From assembly GCF_024496245.1 (NCBI RefSeq), contig NZ_CP101740.1, forward strand, positions 2,913,501-2,977,500: DNA of 64,000 bases. Direction: 5' to 3'. Both the position numbers and the translations under genes were made by a program. The stretch comes from Sphingomonas qomolangmaensis (GTDB lineage Bacteria > Pseudomonadota > Alphaproteobacteria > Sphingomonadales > Sphingomonadaceae). Below, one piece after another: positions 32,534 to 43,700 of this stretch. The notes below the pieces were generated by a model. It saw nothing but the letters and a program-made list of their open reading frames with translations. It was not told where the DNA came from and ran no database searches. How positions within the stretch are numbered: the stretch's first letter is position 1; each line of letters opens with the position of its first letter.

Positions 32534-34375
32534 ATGTCCGCGGCGGTTTCGGTAATTACCGGCGCGCCGGGGCTGCTCGCAGCGCATTTGGTGTTGTCGC
32601 AGCAGGCGCGCGGGCGGGCGGTCGCGTATCGCCTCTCAGCGGCGGATGCGCTGCGCTTTGCTTCGCTGGTCGCTGGCGTCGCGACCGACAGCGGTGGCTC
32701 GGCGGTGGAGCCCGAAGAGGCCGGGCCGCTCGCGGGTGCCGAGATTTGGCATTTCATCGCACCGGGCGAGCCGATCGAGCGCGACTGGCTCGAGGCGTTG
32801 CGCGATGCCGACGTCGCCGCGCTCAATATCGTCGAGACGCCGTACTGCGGCGGGGGGCGCTGGCGCTGGCTGTTGGCGCCACAAGCGTGCGCGGACGCTG
32901 GCGATCCCGGCGCGGCGGGAATCGGCTGCGTGCGGCGCTTCCGTACCTCGCTGACCATCGGCGCCGCCCCCGCCGACGACATCGCGGGCGACAGCGCGCA
33001 GGAAGGCGTGCTGCATTTCCTCGCGGTGCTGTTCGATCTGAAGACCGAGATCGAGGAGCGCACCGGCGATTTCTTCGACTATCACGCGCTGCGCTGCGCG
33101 ATCGATCGTTCGGCACCCGTCGCCATCCTTCCGGTTGAGCGCGCGGCGACGATGATCGCCTCGATCGCCGACAAGGCGGACGGTGGAAGCTTCACCATCG
33201 CCGCCGCCGACACGATGGCGGGCGAGGATTTTCTCGACCTGGTCGGCGATGCCTATGATCTGAGCTTGCTCGGTTCCCCCGCGGCCGGGGGCGCCGAGGC
33301 GACGTCGCTCGACACGCTGTTCGATCTGCGTCTCATGCAGTTCGGCGCACAGCTGGTCGCCCCCGATCGCGCCGAAGCCGAGCGGGCATGGGCGCTTGCC
33401 GGGATCGACGCCGCGGACATGCGTTTCGGACCGTCTGACCTCACGCAACACATCGCGGTCGCCCGATCGCGCCAGCAACGCGCCGATTGGCGGACCAGCG
33501 CGACCCCCCTCGAACGCCGTCATGCCGAACGCGATGCGCAGCGCATTGCCTATGATCGGGTCGGCGACTCAGGGCCGGCGTTGGTATTCGTCAACGCCTT
33601 GGGCCAGGGAAGCGAAGCCTGGTCGCGGCTGGGTCGGCGGCTGGCGGCCGATTTTCGCGTGTTGGGCTGGGATCTGCGCGGGTTGGACGCGACCGATCCG
33701 GTCATGACCACCGCCGATCACGTCGCCGACCTCGCGGCGATCCTCGATGCCGAGCAGGTCGATCGCGCGCATCTGGTCGCCTGGTGCACCGGGCCGAAGA
33801 TCGCGATCGAATTCGCGCGGCGCTTTGCATCGCGAACGGGGGCGATGGTGCTGCTCAATACGACGCTCAAGGGTGGGTCGACCCCCGCGGCGCTCGATAC
33901 CGCCTATGAACGCAACTTCGGATCGCTGTGCGACGTGCTCGCGCGGCGTCCGGCGATGGCATCGTCGATGCTGGCCTCGCTGACCGCCAATGCCTGGGGC
34001 GATGCCGAGCAACCGATCGAGGATGCAGCCGCTACGGTGCTCGCGATGATGAACGCCGATCTGCGCGATCCGGTGTTGCGGCCCTTCCGCGACGAGGAGT
34101 CGATGCTGCGATATGCCGCGCAGCTGGCGGAATTCTGGCGCCTCGACGTCCGGCACGCGGCCAAGGACATCGACGCCCCGGTGCTGCTGGTCGCCGCCGA
34201 GTTCGACCGAGTTGCTTCGGTCGAATCCTCGCTATTCGCCGGTGCCTTGTTCGCGCACTCGCAGATCGTGCAAGTACCCGGCGCGACGCATTATCTGTTA
34301 TACGATCGCGCCGACCATATCGCGAAGCTAATCAACTGGTTTATTCGATCTGGGCAAAGTATAGGTCTGTCCTAG
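32534..34375 (+). CDS. Fusion of degenerate SDR/reductase-like domain and Cys-type alpha/beta hydrolase
   Basis: This 613-residue protein has two parts. Residues 1 to about 320 start like an extended short-chain dehydrogenase or thioester reductase (SVITGAPGLLAAHLVL), but the third Gly of the NAD motif is Ala and I find no YxxxK. This half is probably not an active reductase. Residues about 335-610 form an alpha/beta hydrolase with the elbow LVAWCTGPKIAIEF, so the nucleophile is Cys418 rather than Ser. Asp558 (VAAEFDRVAS) and His586 (PGATHYLLY) would complete the triad. Cys nucleophiles occur in some NRPS thioesterases and cyclases. The gene lies 31 nt before the first NRPS, so a role in releasing, editing or cyclising the peptide is the likely inference. 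Confidence 0.7.
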   Translation: MSAAVSVITGAPGLLAAHLVLSQQARGRAVAYRLSAADALRFASLVAGVATDSGGSAVEPEEAGPLAGAEIWHFIAPGEPIERDWLEALRDADVAALNIVETPYCGGGRWRWLLAPQACADAGDPGAAGIGCVRRFRTSLTIGAAPADDIAGDSAQEGVLHFLAVLFDLKTEIEERTGDFFDYHALRCAIDRSAPVAILPVERAATMIASIADKADGGSFTIAAADTMAGEDFLDLVGDAYDLSLLGSPAAGGAEATSLDTLFDLRLMQFGAQLVAPDRAEAERAWALAGIDAADMRFGPSDLTQHIAVARSRQQRADWRTSATPLERRHAERDAQRIAYDRVGDSGPALVFVNALGQGSEAWSRLGRRLAADFRVLGWDLRGLDATDPVMTTADHVADLAAILDAEQVDRAHLVAWCTGPKIAIEFARRFASRTGAMVLLNTTLKGGSTPAALDTAYERNFGSLCDVLARRPAMASSMLASLTANAWGDAEQPIEDAAATVLAMMNADLRDPVLRPFRDEESMLRYAAQLAEFWRLDVRHAAKDIDAPVLLVAAEFDRVASVESSLFAGALFAHSQIVQVPGATHYLLYDRADHIAKLINWFIRSGQSIGLS

Positions 34376-34406
34376 ATCGATATCTATTGGAGGGCGAAGA
34401 AGGTAG

Positions 34407-37400
34407 ATGTCGGGCGATATACGTTCCCGTCTCGCGGCGCTGTCGCCGGCGAAGCGCGCGATGCTCGAAAAGCGGTTGCGCGCCGACCGGCCCGAAACGC
34501 CCTCGCCGCGGATTCCGCTGCGCAACCACGGCGAGCATCCGCCGCTGTCGTTCGCGCAGCAGCGGCTGTGGTTCCTCGAACAGCTCGAACCCGGTGGCGG
34601 GCACTATAATCTGCCCCTGGTGCTCCGCTTCAACGCGCCGGTCGACGCGCGGCGGTTGCAGGCGGCGATCAATGACATCGCCGCGCGCCACGAAATCCTC
34701 CGCACCCGCTTCGTCCTGGTCGAGGGCGAGCCGTGCCAGGAAATCGTTCGCGCGATCGAAATCAGTCTCGATCAAGGCGACCTTGCGTCGCTGCCGCCCG
34801 CGCAGCGCGAGGCCGAGGCGGGGCGCCGCTCGCTCGCCTCGGCGCTGCTGCCGTTCGATCTGCGCGACGGCCCGCTGATCCGCGCGCAGCTGTTGCGGCT
34901 CGGGCCCGCCGATCACCTGCTGACGGTGACGATGCATCACATCGTCGCTGACGGCTGGTCGCTCGGGGTGTTCGCGCGCGAGCTTTCGGCGATCTATGCC
35001 GCGCGCAGCGAGGGCAGGCCATCACCGCTGCCGCCGCTGCCGCTGCAATATGCCGATTTCGCGCTCTGGCAGCGCGATCATCTGCAGGGCGAGACGCTCG
35101 ATCGCCTGACCGAGTATTGGACCCGCGCCCTCGCCGGCATGCCCACCCTGCTCGAACTCCCCACCGATCGCGTCCGCCCGCGCGTCCAGACCTTCGAGGG
35201 TGGCATGTTCGTCCGCCCCTATCCCAAGCCCGCGATCGACGCACTGTCGCGGCTGGCGCAGCGCCACGACGCAACGCTGTTCATGGCGCTGCTCGCGGTC
35301 TTCAAAATCCTGCTGCATCGGCTTTCGGGGCAGACCGACATCGTCGTCGGGTCGCCGATCGCCAACCGCGGGCGGGTCGAGCTCGAATCGCTGATCGGCT
35401 TCTTCGTCAACACGATGGTGCTGCGGACCGACCTGGCCGGTGACCCCGATTTCGCCGGCGTGCTCGGCCGCGTGCGCGACGTGACGCTCGGCGCCTATGC
35501 GCACCAGGACCTGCCCTTCGAGCAGCTCGTCGAAAAGCTCAACCCCAGCCGCAGCCTCGATCACAACCCGCTGTTCCAGGTGATGTTCGGGATGCAGAAT
35601 ACTGAGGCCGAACGCCCGCGGCATGACGAAAACACCCAATTGGGCGCGGCGACGTCGAAGTTCGACCTGACCGTCAGCGCCACCGAAACCGCAGGCGGGC
35701 TGACCTGTGCCTTCGAGTTCGCCTCGGCGCTGTTCGACGCCGAGACGATCACCGCGCTGGCGGATACCTTTGGCACGCTGATCGAGGCGGTGACCGACTT
35801 CCCCGACCTGCCGGTCTCGCGGCTGCCGCTGGCGCGCGGGCAGCAGCGTGCGCAATTGATCGAAGCCGCCGCCACGCCGGGCGCGGCGCCCGCAGCCGCG
35901 ACGGTGCACGACCTGTTCGCGCTGCAAAGCGCCAAGACCCCCGACGCCATCGCGATCGAGGCGCAGGACCGCACGCTCAGCTATGCCGACAGCGACCGCG
36001 AGGCGAACCGTCTCGCCCGCGCGCTTGGCGCCGCGGGGATCGGGCCCGGGGCGATCGTCGGTCTTTGCATGCGCCGCGCCGCCGCGCTGCCGATAGCGAT
36101 GCTCGCGATCTGGAACGCCGGCGCTGCCTTCCTGCCGCTCGATCCTGCGCTCCCCGCCGATCGGCTGGGCTTCATGCTGGCCGATGCGGGCGCCGCGCTG
36201 GTGCTGACCCACGGGGTTGCCGAGGAGGTGCTCGCGGGGGCCTATGCCGGGCCGGTCTGGCGGCTCGACCGCGACGCCCCGCCCGGCGCCGACCCCGACC
36301 CATACCCCGACCCATACCCCGACCACGTCCCCGCGGCGCCGGTGTCGGTGCCGGGAAGCGCGCTTGCCTATGTCATCTACACCTCGGGATCGACGGGGCG
36401 ACCCAAGGGGGTGCTGGTGACGCACGAGGGTGCCGCCAACGCGCTGCAGACGCTGGTCGAGGCGTTCGCGCTGCCCCAAGCGACCCGCGTGCTCCAGTTC
36501 GGATCGTTGAGCTTCGACATCTCGATCTTCGACGTGCTGATGGCGTGGGGCTGTGGCGGCACGCTCTGCATCGCCGATGCCGACGATCTGCTGCCCGGAC
36601 CGCCGCTTGCCGACACGCTGCGCACGCTTGCGATCAACGCGATCACGCTGCCGCCGTCGGGGCTGGCGGTGACGCCGGTGACGCCGCTCCCCGCGCTCAC
36701 CACGTTGGTGTGCGGCGGCGAGGCGCTCGCTCCCGAGCTGGCGTCGGCTTGGGCGGCGTCCGGACGCCGCGTGATCAACGCCTATGGTCCGACCGAGACG
36801 ACGATCTGGGCGACCTATCACGAATGCCGCGAGGGGGCGGGGCCGCCGCCGATCGGCCGTGCGGTGTCGCGCGTGCGGGCGCAGGTGCTCGACCGATGGC
36901 TGCAACCGCTGCCGCCGGGGTTCCCCGGCGAACTCCATATCGGCGGCGCGGGGGTGGCGCTCGGTTATCTCGGTCGTCCCGCGCTCACCGCCGAGCGCTT
37001 CGTCCCCGATCCCTTCGCCGACGCCCCCGGCGCGCGGCTCTACCGCACCGGCGATCGCGCGAATTTGCGCCCCGATGGCAGCATTCGCTTCGTCGGCCGC
37101 GTCGATCACCAGATCAAGCTTCGCGGCTACCGGATCGAACTCGGCGAGATCGAAAGCGTGGCGGGCGCGCATCCCGCGGTGGCGATGGCGGCGGCGGTGA
37201 TCGAGCGGTCGCCGCGCGGCGAGCCGCGGATATTGCTCGCCTGTTCGCCCCGCGACGGCGCCGCACTCGCGCGCGACGCGCTGCTCGATCACCTGCGCGC
37301 GCAGCTGCCCGAATTCATGCTCCCCGCCAGGCTGCTGGTGCTCGCGGCGCTGCCGCGCACCGGCAGCGGCAAGATCGACCGCAAGGCGATCGCGCGGATC

Positions 37401-37739
37401 GGGGACGATGCCGCCACCGAACCGGTCGCCGATGCCGAAGGCAGCCCGATCGAACGCGAAATCGCGGCGCTGTTCGCCGAGGTGCTCGAAGTGCCGCGGC
37501 TTGGCCGCGACGCCAATTTCTTCGAACTCGGCGGTCATTCGCTGCTCGCGACGCGCGCGGTGATGCGGCTCAACGAACGCTTCGGCATCGCGCTGCCGCT
37601 GCGCGAGCTGTTCGAATATCCCGTCGTCGGCGATCTGGCGCGCCTCGTCGAGCGTGCCCGCGACGGCGATGCTGCCGCGGTGCCGCCGGTGATCGCGCGC
37701 GTCCGCCGCCGCGCGGTGCCCGCGATGGCGACCGATTAG
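34407..37739 (+). CDS. Nonribosomal peptide synthetase, one module (C-A-T)
   Basis: This 1110-residue NRPS has a condensation domain (about 45-480) with the active-site motif MHHIVADGW near residue 176. An adenylation domain (510-1000) follows, with YVIYTSGSTGRPKGV near 655, NAYGPTETT and YRTGDRANLRPDG. A carrier domain has FFELGGHSLL near 1042, where the Ser takes the phosphopantetheine. The hand-read pocket is DIFTVGAIW plus the A10 Lys; I cannot match it to a known substrate. The enzyme has a condensation domain but no module before it in the same protein, so it either accepts an acyl starter or takes a peptide from another NRPS. A PDPYPDPYPD repeat lies inside the adenylation domain near residue 635. 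Confidence 0.95.
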   Translation: MSGDIRSRLAALSPAKRAMLEKRLRADRPETPSPRIPLRNHGEHPPLSFAQQRLWFLEQLEPGGGHYNLPLVLRFNAPVDARRLQAAINDIAARHEILRTRFVLVEGEPCQEIVRAIEISLDQGDLASLPPAQREAEAGRRSLASALLPFDLRDGPLIRAQLLRLGPADHLLTVTMHHIVADGWSLGVFARELSAIYAARSEGRPSPLPPLPLQYADFALWQRDHLQGETLDRLTEYWTRALAGMPTLLELPTDRVRPRVQTFEGGMFVRPYPKPAIDALSRLAQRHDATLFMALLAVFKILLHRLSGQTDIVVGSPIANRGRVELESLIGFFVNTMVLRTDLAGDPDFAGVLGRVRDVTLGAYAHQDLPFEQLVEKLNPSRSLDHNPLFQVMFGMQNTEAERPRHDENTQLGAATSKFDLTVSATETAGGLTCAFEFASALFDAETITALADTFGTLIEAVTDFPDLPVSRLPLARGQQRAQLIEAAATPGAAPAAATVHDLFALQSAKTPDAIAIEAQDRTLSYADSDREANRLARALGAAGIGPGAIVGLCMRRAAALPIAMLAIWNAGAAFLPLDPALPADRLGFMLADAGAALVLTHGVAEEVLAGAYAGPVWRLDRDAPPGADPDPYPDPYPDHVPAAPVSVPGSALAYVIYTSGSTGRPKGVLVTHEGAANALQTLVEAFALPQATRVLQFGSLSFDISIFDVLMAWGCGGTLCIADADDLLPGPPLADTLRTLAINAITLPPSGLAVTPVTPLPALTTLVCGGEALAPELASAWAASGRRVINAYGPTETTIWATYHECREGAGPPPIGRAVSRVRAQVLDRWLQPLPPGFPGELHIGGAGVALGYLGRPALTAERFVPDPFADAPGARLYRTGDRANLRPDGSIRFVGRVDHQIKLRGYRIELGEIESVAGAHPAVAMAAAVIERSPRGEPRILLACSPRDGAALARDALLDHLRAQLPEFMLPARLLVLAALPRTGSGKIDRKAIARIGDDAATEPVADAEGSPIEREIAALFAEVLEVPRLGRDANFFELGGHSLLATRAVMRLNERFGIALPLRELFEYPVVGDLARLVERARDGDAAAVPPVIARVRRRAVPAMATD
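36292..36330 (+). repeat. 12-bp tandem repeat inside NRPS adenylation domain
   Basis: CCCGACCCATAC-type units encode DPDPYPDPYPD in a surface loop between core motifs A2 and A3. The repeat is in frame and its units differ by few bases. Confidence 0.7.
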
Positions 37740-37796
37740 GCTGGCGATTAGGCTTGGAACCACCGCGGCGGGGTCGCGCAATCAGGGGTGTCGGCA

Positions 37797-40700
37797 ATGC
37801 TGTTATCCGATCCGACGAGCATCATCGATCGCGACGATGCCATCGCGGCGCCCAGCGATGGCGAGCGCGCGCATCCGCTGTCGTTCGCGCAAGCGCGGCT
37901 GTGGATTCTCGACCGGCTCCAGCCCGGCAACCCCGCCTATAATATCCCAGCGACGATCCCGCTGCGCGGCGCGGTCAATGTCGAGATGCTGTCGCGCGCG
38001 CTCGACGAGATATTGTTGCGGCACGAGGCACTGCGCACCGTCTTCCGCGTGATCGACGGCCAGCCGATGCAGGTCATCGCCCCCGCACGATCGATCGCGC
38101 TCGATCGCGTCGACCTGCGCTCGTCGACCGGCCTCGCCACCCCCGCCGACGTCGGCGATTTCGTCTTTCGCGAAGGCCGGCATGCGTTCGATCTGGGCAC
38201 CGGGCCCTTGCTGCGCGCATCGCTCGCGCGGATCGGGCCGGGCGACCATTTGCTGATGCTGGTGATGCACCACATCGTCTCCGATGGCTGGTCGATGGCG
38301 GTACTCACGCGCGAGCTGACCGAACTGTACATGGCGTTCCTGCGCGGCCAGCCCTCGCCGCTCGCCGATCTGCCCGTCCAATATGCCGATTTCACCGAAT
38401 GGCAGGCCGAATGGTTCACCGGCCAGGTGATGCAGCGCCAGCTCGGCTATTGGCGCGATCGGCTCACCGGGCTGCGGCCGCTGCTCAACCTGCCCACCGA
38501 TCGCCCGCGCCCGCCGATCCAGACCAGCCGCGGATCGGTGCGCGGCTTCACGATCGATCGGCAGACCTGCGAACGGATCAAGGCGTTGGCGCAGGCCAAT
38601 GGCGCGACGTTGTTCATGACCCTGCTCGCGGCCTTCAAGACCTTGCTGTTCCGGCTGAGCGGCGAAACCGACATCGCGATCGGCACCCCGATCGCGAACC
38701 GAACCCAATCCGAGCTCGAGGGGTTGATCGGCTTTTTCGTCAACACGTTGCTGCTGCGCACCGATCTTTCGGGCGACCCGAGCTTCGTCGAGCTGCTGGC
38801 GCGCGAGCGCGACACCGCGCTCGGTGCCTATGGCAACCAGGACATGCCGTTCGAACGGCTGGTCGAGGAGCTGCAGCCCGATCGCGATCTCAGCCGCAAC
38901 CCGCTGTTCCAGATCCTGTTCGCGGTGCAGAATTTCGGGATCATCGACCGCAACGCGGTGCCGATCCAGGCGTCGAACCTGCAGGCGGGGGCGATGGGCA
39001 ACGGCACCGCGAAGTTCGACCTGACCCTGTCGGTGCTCGATACCGGCGCGGGGGCGCAGGGCTTCCTCGAATATAATTGCGACCTGTTCGACGAGGCGAC
39101 GGCCGAGGCGATGATCGCGCGCTATATCGCGCTGCTGCGCGACATCGGCATGCGCCCGCGCGAGCGATTGTCGCGGCTGTCGATCTGGCTGCCCGACGAG
39201 CCTGCGCCGCAGGTCGATTCGCCCGCGCCGGTGGCGGACCCGCTGCCGATCCATTTGGGCGCGCGGATCGCCGCGCACGCAGCGGCGGCGCCCGAGGCGA
39301 TCGCGGCGATCGGCGCCGGCGGCGCGCTCAGCTATCGCGATCTCGATGCGCGATCGAACCAGATCGCGCACGCGATCGGCGCGCTGGGGATCGTCCGCGG
39401 CAGCACGATCGCGGTGGCGATGCCGCCTTGCGCCGACACGCTCGTGGCGCTGGCGGGGGTGCTCAAGGCGGGGATGCGCTGCACACCGCTCGACCCCGCC
39501 GATTGCCTCGCCGCCCCGCGGATCGCGCGGATCGTCGATACGGTGATGCCGGCCTTGGTGGTGGTCGGCGAAGGCGCGGGCGAGGCATGGGCGCAAGCGG
39601 GGGTTCGCGTGCTCGGCTGGGGCGATCTGGCGGCGCGGGCCGCGACCGAGAGCGATGCGGCGCCCGCAGGTACGTTCGACGCCAACGATCCGGCGTTGGC
39701 GATACCGCGGCCTTGCGAAGGCAGCGACGGTCCCGAAGCGCGCAGCCATCGGCTGCTGGTGCGGATCGCGACCGACCCCGCAATCGGCTTCACCGCGGGC
39801 GACCGGATCGCCTGCCCGCCGCGGATCGACGGCGATCGCGCGGCGATGGTGCTGTTCGGCGCGCTGGCGGCAGGAGCCGCAATCGTGTTCGCGCCGCCCG
39901 AATCGACGCCGGGATCGCGCCGCTTCGCCACGTTACTGCGCGACCAGCAAGTGTCGGTAATGACCGCCGACCTTGCCGATATCGAGCGGCTGGCGCGGGA
40001 ATTTCCGCGCGCGTTGCGCAGCCTCAGGTTGGTGCTGAGCGACGAGCGGCGGCTCGATTGGGGGGAGCTTCGCGAAGCGCTTCCCGCCGAAATCCTCGAT
40101 CGCATCTACATGGTGTCGCCGCGGTTGCGCCTGGTGCAGCCGCTGCGCGCGATCGCCGATGCCGCGGCGTCGATCCCGCTCGGCCGCCCCGTCGCGGGCA
40201 TCGCCGCCGAGCTGCTCGATGCCGACCATGATTCGGTCCCCGCAGGGGTCCCCGGCGAGCTGTTCGTGGAAGACCAATCGACCGGGGTCGTCGCGCGGCT
40301 GGCGGGCGGGGTCTTCGTCGCGCATTGCCCCTGGCAGGATGCGATCGTCCACAGCGGCGTCGCGGTCGATCGCGGCGAGATCGAGGACGCGCTGGTGGGG
40401 CTGCCGGGGGTAGCCGCCGCGGCGCTGACCGCGCAGCCGCGCCAGGGGCTTCGGGGGGCGGGGCTGGTCGCGATCGTCGAGGCAGCGGTCGGTGCGACAC
40501 CCGAAGACCTTCGCGCGCTGCTGGCCGCGCAGCTTCCCGCGCGGCTGGTGCCCGATCTGATCGTGGTCGATCAGCCGATCCCGCGCGATAGCCGGGGCGC
40601 GATCGATCGGCGCGCGCTCGATGAACTTGCCGCCGCGCTCGACGCGCGCAAGCTGGTCGACGCGCCCTTCGTCGCGCCGCGCGACCGGATCGAGACCGCG

Positions 40701-43700
40701 CTCGCCGGGGTGTGGATCGAAGTGCTCGGCCGCGAACGGATCGGCGTCCACGACAATTTCTTCCGGCTGGGGGGGCATTCGCTGATCGCGACGCAGATGG
40801 TGGCGCGGATCGGCGACATGTTCCGGATCGACCTGCCGTTGCAGCGGATCTTCGAAGCGCCGACGATCGAACAGCTGGCGCGGATCGTCGCCCCGATGGT
40901 CGGCAGCGAGCAGGAGCTCGAGCTGGTGCCGCTGGTGCCGGTCCCACGCGATCGGCCGCTGGCGCTGTCGTTCGCCCAGCAGCGTTTGTGGTTCCTCGAT
41001 CAGTTCGAACCGGGGAGCGCCTTTTACAACATCGCGTTGCCGATGCGGTTTGCCCAGGCGGTCGACCCGGTCGCGCTTCGCGGCGCGATCGACGATCTGG
41101 TGAGCCGGCACGAAACGCTGCGCACCAGCTTCGGCGCCGATGGCGGCGAACCCGTCCAGGTGATCGCGCCCGCCATGCCGATCGAGATGCCGATCCACGA
41201 TTTGCGCGGCTTGCCGGTCGCCGAGCGCAACCGCGAGGCGAACCGGCTGGCGCGGGTCGAAGCCCAGCGCCCGTTCGACCTCCAGCACGGTCCCGTCATC
41301 CGCGCCGGCTTGGTGCAGATTTCGGGGTCGGAAAGCCTGTTGCTGCTGACGATCCACCACATCGCCGCCGATGGCTGGTCGCTCGACGTGCTGATGCGCG
41401 AACTGCTCCAGTTCTACGACGCGCGGCGCGGCGGGCGGGTGGCGTCATTGCCCGCGCTGACGATCCAATATGCCGATTTCGCCAGCTGGCAGCGCCGCTG
41501 GTTGCGCGGCGCGGTGCTGCAGGCGCAGGTCGATTACTGGAAACGCTCGCTCGGTGGTGCGCCGCCGCTGCTCGCGCTGCCCACCGATCGGCCGCGCCCG
41601 CCGGTGCAGACCTTTGCCGGCGAGCTCTACGCCTTCGCGATGAGCGGCGCGACGCTGCGCGCCGCCAAGCGCGTGTCCGAAGCCGCGCAGGTGACGTTGT
41701 TCACCACCTTGCTCGCGGCGTTTTACGCGCTGCTGCATCGCTATACCGCGCGCGACGATCTCGTCGTCGGCTCGCCGATCGCCAGCCGCACGCGCCCCGA
41801 GCTCGAAGGGCTGATCGGCTTCTTCGCCAACACGCTGGTGCTGCGGGTGCGCCTGACCCCCGACCTCAGCTTCAACGACCTGATCGCGCGCGTGAAGGAG
41901 GCGACGCTCGGCGCCTATGCGCATCAGGACATTCCGTTCGAGAAGCTGGTCGAGGAGCTCCAGCCCGAGCGCAACGTCGCCTATCACCCGCTGTTCCAGG
42001 TGATGTTCGCGCTGCAGAATACCGGGCGACCCGGCGAAATGGGGGCGCTGCCCGAGGGGGAGGACGCGCCGGTGCTGGGGGCGGGGGTGGCCAAGTTCGA
42101 CCTGACGATGTTCGTCTCCGAAACCTTGAGCGATCTGCGCGCCGGAATCGAATATAATTCGGACCTGTTCGACGCCGCGACGATCACGCGCTTTGCCCGG
42201 CACTATGAAACATTGCTCGCTGCGGCGGCGTCGGCACCCGACCGACCAATAGGTTCGCTGCCGATACTCACCCCCGAGGAAACCACCGCCCTCGCCGACT
42301 GGAACGACACCGCCGCGCCGCGCCAGGCGGTCTGCGCGCATCATCGCTTCGAGCAGGTGGCGCGCAAGATGGGCGACGCGCCAGCAATGCTGATGAGCGA
42401 CCGCAGCGTCACCTATCGCGAGCTCGATGCGCGCGCGAATGGCTGGGCGCATCGGCTGGTCGCGCTCGGTGTCGGCCGCGGCGCGCGCGTGGGGATCGCG
42501 ATGGGGCGGTCGTTCGACATGATCGTCGCGGTGCTCGCGGTGCTCAAGGCTGGCGCCGGCTATGTCCCGATCGACCCCGATTTTCCTGCCGACAGAATTG
42601 CCTTCATGGCCGCCGATGCCCGGCTGGCGGTGGTGCTTACCCAAGACGCATTGCACGAACGGTTCGCACGGCTCGACGGCGCGGTCGTGGCAATCGATGC
42701 CGCCGATCCGCCCGCACTTCGCGACGATCCGCCCACCACCGCGGCGGGTATCGGCGACTTGGCCTATGTCATCTACACCTCTGGCTCGACCGGCCGGCCC
42801 AAGGGTGTGGCGATGGCGCACGCACCGCTTGCCGCGTTGGTAGATTGGCAGATCGCGCGTTCGGCGCTCGATCCCGGCGCACGCACGTTGCAATTCGCAT
42901 CGCTGAGCTTCGACGTTTCGTTCCAGGAGATATTCGCGACCTTGGGGGCAGGCGGCACGCTGGTGCTGGTCGAGGAAGCCCAGCGCCGCGATCCGCGGCT
43001 GATGTGGGCGCTGCTGGCCGATGCCCGGGTCGCGCGGCTGTTCCTGCCTTATGTCGCGCTCCAGCAGCTAGCCGACTCGGCGCGCCACCTGGCGACGCTG
43101 CCCCCGCTCACCGAAATCGTCGCCGCGGGCGAACAACTGCAGGTGACCCCGCAGATCGCCGCGCTGTTCGAGCGGCTGGGCGCCGGTGCCGCGCTCTACA
43201 ATCAATATGGCCCGACCGAGAGCCATGTCGTCACCGAAGCCAAGCTCGAAGGTCCCGCTGCCGACTGGCCCGCGCGACCCTCGATCGGCAGGCCGATTCC
43301 CAACGCCACGATCCAGATCCTCGACGATCGCGGGCAGCCCTGCCCGATCGGCGTACCGGGGGAACTGTACATCGGCGGCGGGGTGCTCGCGACCGGCTAT
43401 CTGGCGCGGCCCGTGCTGACTGCCCAGCGCTTCCTTCCCGATCCACAAGGCGCGGGAGCGGGCCGCTTCTACCGGACCGGCGATCGCGCGCGCTATCGCC
43501 CCGGCGGCGAGATCGAGTTCCTCGGGCGCGCCGACGACCAGGTGAAGATTCGCGGCTTTCGCGTCGAGCTTGCCGAGGTCGAGGCGGGACTGCGCACCTA
43601 TCCTGCGGTGCAGGAGGCGGTCGTGGTGGCGCGCGCCGAAGGCGGCGAACTGCGGCTGGTGGCGCATGTTCAGGCCGATGCCAGCGCCGCGCCTTCGCCG

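Noticed and set aside
34407..37739. Substrate prediction for the pockets DIFTVGAIW, DPWYIGSIA and DIWELTADD
   Set aside because: By hand I could not match the first two to a known code, and the third only suggests a cationic residue. I therefore give the residues without naming an amino acid.
39240..40660. Reading the degenerate adenylation domain as an epimerisation or reductase domain
   Set aside because: It has no second HHxxxDG motif and no NAD motif, while its N-terminal adenylation motifs (LSYRDLDARSN, AGVLKAGM) are clear.
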